Source: Melioribacter roseus (lineage in GTDB: Bacteria; Bacteroidota; Ignavibacteria; Ignavibacteriales; Melioribacteraceae). Taken from it: 36,795 nucleotides of DNA. Where the stretch lies: contig DYLK01000024.1 of NCBI GenBank assembly GCA_020722065.1, positions 1 through 36,795 of the forward strand. The letters are read 5' to 3'. The position numbers and the translations under genes are program-made. Positions 1-6,007 of this stretch are shown here, piece after piece. A model generated the notes under the pieces. The model was not told the origin of the DNA. It was given only the letters and a program-made list of their open reading frames with translations, and searched no databases. How positions within the stretch are numbered: position 1 is the first letter of the stretch; each line of letters opens with the position of its first letter.

Positions 1-2
1 CT

Positions 3-40
3 GTCATTCCCGAATGTTTTTATCGGGAATCTCTTGAATT
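3..40. repeat. Dispersed palindromic repeat, copy 1
   Basis: An 8-bp perfect inverted repeat (ATTCCCGA at 6-13 and TCGGGAAT at 23-30) is flanked by GTC on the left and CTCTTGAATT on the right. The same layout, with nearly identical flanks, recurs at 5874-5910 (CTCTTAAATT on the right). Conserved flanks around a variable loop show this is a dispersed repeat and not a chance hairpin. It resembles the intergenic CATTCCCGC...GCGGGAAT palindromes common in many bacterial genomes. No function is evident. Confidence 0.7.
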
Positions 41-285
41 TGTAAACTTAAGATGAACTCCACCTTCAAGGTGGAGTTCGTTTTTTTAACAACAAATTAA
101 GTAATTTGCTTTTTTTATTGCAGTCAGCTTTAGCTGACTGAATTGGATAATGATAAATAATTTTGCTTTAGCATCATTTGGAGTTTATTTATGTGGCTGA
201 AGCCGATAATATTAATATTTACTTTATCAGTTCACTAAAGTGAACTGCAATATTTTAATTTTCAATTATCAGACGGGGACGTCTG
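6..285. repeat. Series of eight small-loop palindromes at regular pitch
   Basis: This gene-free stretch holds successive dyads with centres near 18, 67, 100, 130, 168, 199, 237 and 277, so most neighbours are 30-40 bases apart. Perfect examples are CAAATTA/TAATTTG (93-108), CAGTCAGCTTTAGCTGACTG (121-140), CAGTTCACTAAAGTGAACTG (228-247) and CAGACG/CGTCTG (270-285). Weaker ones are TGCT/AGCA (164-173) and GGCT/AGCC (195-204). Arm sequences differ between units but four share a CT-N-N-AG centre. This is not a CRISPR because there is no repeated arm sequence. The array may continue left of the window. Nothing else is visible up to the receptor gene that ends at 336. Confidence 0.6.
55..87 (+). 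terminator. Rho-independent terminator-like hairpin
   Basis: GAACTCCACCTT (55-66) pairs perfectly with AAGGTGGAGTTC (68-79), and a run of seven T follows at 81-87. This is a strong intrinsic terminator for plus-strand transcription entering from left of the window. It also occupies one position in the palindrome series 6-285. Confidence 0.75.
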
Positions 286-335
286 TGCTACCTAAATCGA
301 ACGATTTTTCTCTATTTTATTTTTTTTATTTCTTC

Positions 336-2906
336 TTAAAATTTGATGATAACTGATAAATTGCTCCATCTTTTTCTTTCAAAGAAAACTAATGATGAAT
401 TTTTGTCGTGATTTACACCATCAACTGCATAAATTATATTTTCCTCGTCTAATAAATTGAAAATATTCCAAATTATTTGTGCTTGTGAGAAATACTTCCC
501 TTCTAAATTGAATGCAAATCCTGTTGAGAAATCAAATCTAATGTACATTGGAACTTTCCAAGATTGAATATTTTCTTCAGTTGTGCGCGAATTTGGGTCA
601 AATTGTGCATAAAATTCATCTTTATAAAGCAAATTTGGATTTATAAAAAAATCAACATTTTTTGAAATATTTCCTTTTAGATTAAAGCCAAAATTGATTT
701 GTTGCATTGGCGAATTTCCAATATAAAGTCCAGCAATTTTTGCATTATAAAATATTTCAAAAGTTGGGTTGTTTTCTGGTTGCAGCACCGCCGAAACATC
801 ATTCAACCATTTATTTTGGGAAAATGAAGCATTTAAGTAAATATCCAAATTTTCGATTGGTTGATAATTTGATTCTATTTCTATCCCATAATGTACTTCT
901 TTTGCTCCGTAAATGTTCATATTCGACATTGTGAAATCATTTGGATTGAAATACAAATAGGAAAACGCTTTATCTTTTCGGAGTGTGTAGTATAAATTGG
1001 AATTGAATGAAAATTCATTATTTACAACTCTATGACCAATTTCAGCCGAAAAAACAGATTCATTTTTAATATCAGAATAAAGTTGATTTGTGTAATTATA
1101 GACATTCATAGAAAGTGGAGCTTTGGAAAATTGTCCAAGATTTACAAACAGATTATTTTGTGAATTCATCTGAAAATTTAGCCCAATTTTTGCCGAATAA
1201 GTTGTAAAATCTTTCCATCCAGTTTCACGATTTGGGTCAGAATTTAAGTAATTGAAATAATCAATTCTATTAAAACTATTATTCCCGATTGAAAGTGCTG
1301 CAAAACCATTTAATTTATTAAAAATAAAATCAGTGTGAAAAAAAGCTGAAATAGAACGAGCAAAACTATCAGCATCGTAATCAATTTTATCGCCAACAAA
1401 AAGCATTTTGTCGGGATTTTGATTCACATTTCCGCTTCCGATATAATAATCGCCACCAATTAAATTACTTAAAGTACTGTAATTTTGGGCAAAATAGTAA
1501 GTTGCTGTAAATCCAAAATCGAAAGAAAAATGCGGAATTTTATAATTCATTGCCGAACGCCAAACTGCCCAATCGTGAATATGATAAGTGAATCGGAGTG
1601 CATTTTCTGAGCGAGTTAATGTCTGTGAATAATTCGTGTCAATATTAGTAGAATTCTGTTCGTAAATTGTGTTAAAATCAATTTGTCCATTTTCGTCAGA
1701 AGGAAATCCGCCCCAAGGTGGAACAGTTCCGCCACCAAATCCATAATTGAAATAAAGAATATTTGTTAAAGATAAATTAGGTTTTATTTGCCAATTATGA
1801 TTTAATGTAAGAGATGGATTATGAAATTGATTATCTCGCAAATTGAGTTTTTTATCATTCAGAAAACCCCAATCCGAGTTGAAGTCCAAACCTTTTTCTT
1901 TCCAAGTTGTGATAGTTTGCGGCGTGATTCTTTGTCCGTGTTTTTGTGGCGAACCCATTATTTGCAATTCAACAACGTGATTTTTTGATATAAAACCAAG
2001 TGCCAAATAATAAGTTAGCAAATCAAGTTTTGTTTGCTCGGCATATCCATTCCAATTTGCTTTTGAGATAAATCCTTTTAGAAAAACATTTTGAGAAATG
2101 ATATTCCCAAAACTGACTGAATTTTTGATAAAATTACCATCTCCAATTTCACTTTTTAGAATAGTAAAATTTTTATCACCAAATCCTTTTTGAGTAACAA
2201 AATTTATTATTCCACCAACAGAATTAGTTGGATAAGGCGTATAACTCAAGCCTTTTTGAATTTGGATATTATTCAAAATGCCAGAAATATCTGCCCAATT
2301 CGACCAATAAATCTCGCCATTTTCAGGATTATTAATCTCGATTCCATTTATCAAAATTGAAATATCACTTTGGTGAAATCCTCGTATTGAAACTGAATTA
2401 TCAGCAAAACCGCCGCCATTTTCTGAAATATTTACATTTGGTACAGATTCCAAAATGTGAGTAGCAAATCTTCCTCCAAGATTAGCTATAATTTGGTTTT
2501 GATAAATATCAGAAAATTGAATTGGAGTGTAAAAATCATCAGCAATTTTCCCTTTAACAATCGTTTCGCCGAGTTGAAAATCTCTATTTTGCAAAAGAAT
2601 TTCTACGAAATTTCGGGTTTTCAAATCAATTTCTAATTCTATAGTTTGAAAAGAAATATGCGAAATCTGAAGATGAATGACACTTTTCGTAAGATTTTCA
2701 ATCACAAATTCGCCATTTTTATTGCTTGTTGTGCTTTTTTGAATTTCCTCCAAAACCATAATATTTGCATTTTCTACCGCTTTATTTCTCTCGTCTGTAA
2801 TCTTCCCTTCTAATCGAAAGTTTTGAGCTAAAAAATTTGATGAAATTGCAAAAAATATAACCAAAATTGATAATCTTTTAATTGGTAGCATTAATTTCTC
2901 GAACAT
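336..2906 (-). CDS. TonB-dependent outer-membrane receptor
   Basis: This 856-residue protein imports an unknown ligand across the outer membrane using TonB energy. A signal peptide spans about residues 1-28 (hydrophobic run, then ...NFLAQ). A carboxypeptidase-regulatory-like domain follows (about 30-108), then a plug with an ETIVKGK TonB-box-like start (114-120), SVSIRGF (171-177), a GGIINFVTQ stretch (231-239) and a long beta-barrel ending in the aromatic residue F. Barrel strands are rich in Asn and Tyr, as in Bacteroidota receptors. No SusD-like lipoprotein lies beside it, so a SusCD glycan pair is unlikely, and neighbours give no hint of the ligand. The ATG at 2904-2906 gives a standard signal peptide. 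A TAAATTTG element lies 27 bases upstream on the minus strand, without a good -33 partner. Confidence 0.9.
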   Translation of the reverse strand: MFEKLMLPIKRLSILVIFFAISSNFLAQNFRLEGKITDERNKAVENANIMVLEEIQKSTTSNKNGEFVIENLTKSVIHLQISHISFQTIELEIDLKTRNFVEILLQNRDFQLGETIVKGKIADDFYTPIQFSDIYQNQIIANLGGRFATHILESVPNVNISENGGGFADNSVSIRGFHQSDISILINGIEINNPENGEIYWSNWADISGILNNIQIQKGLSYTPYPTNSVGGIINFVTQKGFGDKNFTILKSEIGDGNFIKNSVSFGNIISQNVFLKGFISKANWNGYAEQTKLDLLTYYLALGFISKNHVVELQIMGSPQKHGQRITPQTITTWKEKGLDFNSDWGFLNDKKLNLRDNQFHNPSLTLNHNWQIKPNLSLTNILYFNYGFGGGTVPPWGGFPSDENGQIDFNTIYEQNSTNIDTNYSQTLTRSENALRFTYHIHDWAVWRSAMNYKIPHFSFDFGFTATYYFAQNYSTLSNLIGGDYYIGSGNVNQNPDKMLFVGDKIDYDADSFARSISAFFHTDFIFNKLNGFAALSIGNNSFNRIDYFNYLNSDPNRETGWKDFTTYSAKIGLNFQMNSQNNLFVNLGQFSKAPLSMNVYNYTNQLYSDIKNESVFSAEIGHRVVNNEFSFNSNLYYTLRKDKAFSYLYFNPNDFTMSNMNIYGAKEVHYGIEIESNYQPIENLDIYLNASFSQNKWLNDVSAVLQPENNPTFEIFYNAKIAGLYIGNSPMQQINFGFNLKGNISKNVDFFINPNLLYKDEFYAQFDPNSRTTEENIQSWKVPMYIRFDFSTGFAFNLEGKYFSQAQIIWNIFNLLDEENIIYAVDGVNHDKNSSLVFFERKRWSNLSVIIKF

Positions 2907-3003
2907 TTTTTAATAAATAAATTTTGCAGACGCAAATTTATTGTATTTGAAACTTAAAATTGAAACAGAATGAGATTTAATAAAATTTTCTCAAGTTTTA
3001 GAA

Positions 3004-3034
3004 TTGGTAGGCATATCGTTTTTAAGTATTTTTG
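3004..3034 (+). promoter_or_regulatory. FCB-type promoter candidate upstream of the 3063 gene
   Basis: TTG at 3004-3006, a 20-base spacer and TATTTTTG at 3027-3034 match the Bacteroidota consensus TTG-N19/21-TAnnTTTG. Transcription would start about 20 bases before the ATG at 3063, leaving room for the GGAG at 3054-3057. In AT-rich DNA such matches can arise by chance, but both position and spacing are right. Confidence 0.4.
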
Positions 3035-3062
3035 TTTTATCAATTAAAATATTGGAGATTTT

Positions 3063-3299
3063 ATGAAGATGGATTGGACAAAATACATTGATAGAACAAT
3101 AAATATCACAATGCAAGAAAATTATGGTATAGTTTACGGAAAAATAAAAGAACAACCACCGTTTTATGAAATCGTGTTTAAAACTGGCAAATTAACTGAA
3201 GTTTTTGAAGATGGTTTAATGTTGGATGCAGTGCGGGAAAATCATTTAATTAAGATTTTTGTCCCCTTTTCATCGATAAAATCTGTGGAGATTTATTAA
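3063..3299 (+). CDS. Small 78-residue protein, possible Sm/SH3-like barrel
   Basis: I do not recognise a family. The protein is short, has no signal peptide or membrane segment, and alternates hydrophobic and polar residues like a small beta-barrel. Its C-terminal half (MLDAV near residue 53, then IFVPFSSIKSVEIY) loosely resembles the Sm2 end of LSm proteins. That resemblance is by eye only. A good ribosome-binding site (GGAG, 3054-3057) lies five bases before the ATG. A second ATG at 3069 is also possible. The gene is only two bases ahead of the Gfo/Idh oxidoreductase and is probably the first cistron of the 3063-5840 run. Confidence 0.7.
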   Translation: MKMDWTKYIDRTINITMQENYGIVYGKIKEQPPFYEIVFKTGKLTEVFEDGLMLDAVRENHLIKIFVPFSSIKSVEIY

Positions 3300-3301
3300 G
3301 A

Positions 3302-4291
3302 ATGAGTTTAATCAAAATTGGTTTGATTGGCGTTGGATATTTAGGGAAAATTCACTTAAAGCTACTCAAAGAAAATCAAAATATTGATTTTATTGGATTT
3401 CACGAAATTGATGAAGATATATCAAATCAAATTACAAGCGAATTTGCGGTAAAATCATTCCCAAACCTTGATGAATTGATTGATTTATGTGATGGATTAG
3501 TAATAGTAACTCCAACTTCAACGCACTACAAAATCGCAAAGAAATGCTTGGATAAAGGGAAACACATTTTTCTCGAAAAGCCAATTACAGCAACTATTCA
3601 CGAAGCTGAAGAAATTGTAAAACTCGCAAACGTGAAAAATTTAAAAATTCAAGTTGGACATATTGAAAGATTCAATTCTGCTCTTCTTTCCCTCGAAAAA
3701 TACCTTCTCGAACCAAAATTTATTCAAACAGATAGATTAGCACAATTCAATCCGCGTGGAAGTGACGTGGCAGTTGTGTTAGATTTAATGATTCACGATA
3801 TTGATATTATTTTAAGTCTTGTAAAAAGTGAAGTAAAAGATATTAAAGCAAGCGGAGTCTCGGTTGTTTCTGATAATCTTGATATTGCAAACGCACGAAT
3901 TGAATTTGAAAATGGTGCAGTTGCAAATGTTACTGCAAGCAGAATTTCGCAAAAAAAGATGAGAAAAATGAGAATTTTTCAACGTGATGCATATTTGTCA
4001 TTAGATTTCACAACAGGCACTTCCGAAGTTTTCAGACTAATCGAACCAAATGCAGATATTAAAGATGGTTTTATAAATTTTGGAGAAATTGGAGTTGGTG
4101 AAAAGAAAAAATTTATCATTTACGAACAGCCCGAACAAGTTAAAATTAACGCAATGCAACATGAACAGAATTTGTTTGTAAAATCAATTTTAGAAAATTC
4201 ACGCCCAATTGTAAACGGCGAAGATGGTTTGCAAGCATTACGTGTTGCAGAATTAATTATAAATAAAATAAAAGAGAGTAGCGTCTTATGA
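3302..4291 (+). CDS. Gfo/Idh/MocA family NAD(P)-dependent oxidoreductase
   Basis: This 329-residue protein is a Rossmann-fold sugar dehydrogenase. It shows the nucleotide-binding GVGYLG (10-15), the family EKP motif (92-94, lysine at the active site) and a DLMIHDIDI stretch (161-169) carrying the conserved histidine. The GHIERFN motif (119-125) marks a subgroup common in FCB bacteria. That subgroup resembles GnnA-type enzymes, which oxidise UDP-GlcNAc during synthesis of diamino-sugar lipid A. The GnnB aminotransferase partner is not in the window, so this reading stays tentative. Its stop overlaps the next gene by four bases (ATGA), so the two are translationally coupled. The downstream ROK kinase also suggests a sugar or amino-sugar role. 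Confidence 0.85.
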   Translation: MSLIKIGLIGVGYLGKIHLKLLKENQNIDFIGFHEIDEDISNQITSEFAVKSFPNLDELIDLCDGLVIVTPTSTHYKIAKKCLDKGKHIFLEKPITATIHEAEEIVKLANVKNLKIQVGHIERFNSALLSLEKYLLEPKFIQTDRLAQFNPRGSDVAVVLDLMIHDIDIILSLVKSEVKDIKASGVSVVSDNLDIANARIEFENGAVANVTASRISQKKMRKMRIFQRDAYLSLDFTTGTSEVFRLIEPNADIKDGFINFGEIGVGEKKKFIIYEQPEQVKINAMQHEQNLFVKSILENSRPIVNGEDGLQALRVAELIINKIKESSVL

Positions 4292-4887
4292 AAAAATCTA
4301 TATTAATAATATCAGTTTTTGCTATTTTTTTAGCAAGTTGTTCAGTTTACCAAACGTATGTAAATCTTTCAAAACTTCAATTTAAAATTTCTGGAGTAGA
4401 TAATCTTGTATTAGGAAATGTGAAAATAAATAAACAATCCAAAATTTCTGATTTTTCATTTGGCGAAGTTTTACAACTTGGAACACTTTTGGCACAAAAT
4501 AAAATGCCAATTACATTTACTTTGAATGTAAATGCAAAAAATCCGAATAACGGAAATGGCTACCCACAAACTGATATAACAATCGATTCATTTCCTTGGG
4601 AATTGCAATTTAAAAAGTCAAAAATTTTAAGTGGAAATATTTCATCGCCACTAGTAGTACCAGGGAAAGGAAATGAAACCACTATTCCTCTTGAAATAAG
4701 TTTCGATTTACTTTCATTCTTTAATGGGGAAAATAGTGAATATTTTCTTGATTTGGCTTTAGCAATTAGCGGGAAAGGAAAAGATTCATCCGAATTAATT
4801 TTAATCGCCAATCCCGTGCTTGGAACTCCATTTGGCAAATTATCTTACCCTACTCCAATCAAAATTACACGTGATCAATTTAATTAG
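4288..4887 (+). CDS. LEA type 2 family lipoprotein
   Basis: This is a 199-residue exported lipoprotein. The N-terminus MKKSILIISVF...FLASC ends in a lipobox with the cysteine at residue 18. The mature part resembles the LEA-14/water-stress beta-sandwich: a KLQFKISGVDNLVLGNVKI stretch (30-48) and an ITFTLNVNAKNPN stretch typical of the domain. In bacteria such proteins are periplasmic or outer-membrane anchored and of unknown function. The ATG overlaps the stop of the oxidoreductase, and the ROK kinase gene starts 11 bases after its stop. Family assignment rests on pattern recognition only. Confidence 0.75.
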   Translation: MKKSILIISVFAIFLASCSVYQTYVNLSKLQFKISGVDNLVLGNVKINKQSKISDFSFGEVLQLGTLLAQNKMPITFTLNVNAKNPNNGNGYPQTDITIDSFPWELQFKKSKILSGNISSPLVVPGKGNETTIPLEISFDLLSFFNGENSEYFLDLALAISGKGKDSSELILIANPVLGTPFGKLSYPTPIKITRDQFN

Positions 4888-4898
4888 GAAATAACATT

Positions 4899-5840
4899 AT
4901 GAAAAAAGTAATTGGTGTTGATTTGGGCGGAACAAATATAAAATCCGCAATTGTTGATGAAAAAGGAAATATTATTAAAAATGTTACAATTCCAACTTTT
5001 GCTGAACGAGGGTACAAACTTGTTGTCGAGCAAATTGAGAAAGCAATTTCAATGCTGATTTCAGATGAAATTGATGGAATTGGAATTGGTTCACCTGGAA
5101 TCGTTTCTGCAGAAAAAGGAACAATTTCGTATCCACCAAATTTTCCTGGTTGGAAAGTTGTGAATATGAAGAAAATTCTTGAAGCAAAATTCAATAAACC
5201 AGTTTTTGTTGAAAATGACGCAAATGCAGCAGCAATTGGGGAATATATTTATGGACAAAAAATGAAGAAACCGAATTTTATTATGGTTACTTTAGGAACA
5301 GGAGTCGGTGGTGGAATTTTTTACAAAGGTGAATTGATGCGTGGTGAAACTGGCGGAGCTGGTGAAGTTGGTCACATTTCGATTGATTACAAAGGTGAAA
5401 AATGTAATTGCGGCTCAACTGGTTGCATCGAAGCTTATGCAGGAAATCAGAAAATAATCTATTCCGTTAATAACAAAATCAAAACACATTCAGAATCGAA
5501 AGTTTTTGAATTATTAGGAAATGATTTGACTGGACTTGAACCAAAAGTTTTATTTGAAGCTGCAAAACTTGGAGATGAATTTTCTATAAAAGCAATTGCC
5601 GAAATTGGTGAATATCTTGGTTATGGATTATCAAATGCTGTGAATTTACTTGATATTGCAACAATAATTGTTGGTGGTGGTGTTTCTGGATTTGGTGATT
5701 TTATTCTAAATCCAATGGAAAACATTATAAAATCAAGAGTTATGAAATCGATTCAACCACGTGTAAAAGTTATGCGTTCCAAACTTGGAAACGAAGCTGG
5801 CGTTAAAGGAGCAGCTTCATTAGTAAAATATTTTAATTAA
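4899..5840 (+). CDS. ROK family sugar kinase, probable glucokinase
   Basis: This 313-residue cytoplasmic kinase probably phosphorylates glucose or a related hexose with ATP. It has the phosphate-binding DLGGTN (8-13), the catalytic base in ENDAN (D107), the LGTGVGGG loop (132-139) and the ROK zinc site formed by EVGH (H159) and CNCGSTGC (C169, C171, C176). All key residues are intact and the length is normal. The sequence fits glcK-like glucokinase, but ROK members also act on mannose, GlcNAc or ManNAc, and the neighbouring Gfo/Idh enzyme leaves an amino-sugar substrate possible. It is the last gene of the tight run that starts at 3063. Confidence 0.88.
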   Translation: MKKVIGVDLGGTNIKSAIVDEKGNIIKNVTIPTFAERGYKLVVEQIEKAISMLISDEIDGIGIGSPGIVSAEKGTISYPPNFPGWKVVNMKKILEAKFNKPVFVENDANAAAIGEYIYGQKMKKPNFIMVTLGTGVGGGIFYKGELMRGETGGAGEVGHISIDYKGEKCNCGSTGCIEAYAGNQKIIYSVNNKIKTHSESKVFELLGNDLTGLEPKVLFEAAKLGDEFSIKAIAEIGEYLGYGLSNAVNLLDIATIIVGGGVSGFGDFILNPMENIIKSRVMKSIQPRVKVMRSKLGNEAGVKGAASLVKYFN

Positions 5841-5873
5841 TTAAAAATAGTGAACAATGAATTATCACTTTCG

Positions 5874-5910
5874 GTCATTCCCGCAGTCTTTAAGCGGGAA
5901 TCTCTTAAAT
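5874..5910. repeat. Dispersed palindromic repeat, copy 2
   Basis: ATTCCCGC (5877-5884) pairs with GCGGGAAT (5894-5901). GTC on the left and CTCTTAAATT on the right match copy 1 at 3-40 apart from single substitutions. The stem base that differs (A-T in copy 1, C-G here) is changed on both sides, so pairing is kept. The repeat lies between the ROK kinase and the LptD-like gene. Confidence 0.7.
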
Positions 5911-5925
5911 TAAAAAGCGGAAAAT

Positions 5926-5972
5926 TTACTATTAATAGTTTACTAATTACTTATTCCTTATTACTCGTTACT
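5926..5972. repeat. TTACT-rich degenerate repeat with a 12-bp palindrome
   Basis: TTACT occurs five times (5926, 5940, 5947, 5961, 5968), and ACTATTAATAGT at 5928-5939 is a perfect palindrome. The block sits just upstream of the LptD-like gene. It may be a decayed repeat or simple low-complexity drift. No terminator is formed here, so the kinase run could read into the LptD-like gene. Confidence 0.4.
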
Positions 5973-6007
5973 ATTCAAATAAAAATGTCAATTATTTTAG
6001 GTATTCT

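Noticed and set aside
6-285. CRISPR array at the left end
   Set aside because: The spacing is regular, but no direct repeat recurs; each hairpin has different arms, and no cas gene is in the window.
336-2906. SusCD-type glycan uptake pair
   Set aside because: The receptor has the plug and regulatory-like domain, but no SusD-like lipoprotein lies beside it; the genes across the gap are unrelated and on the other strand.
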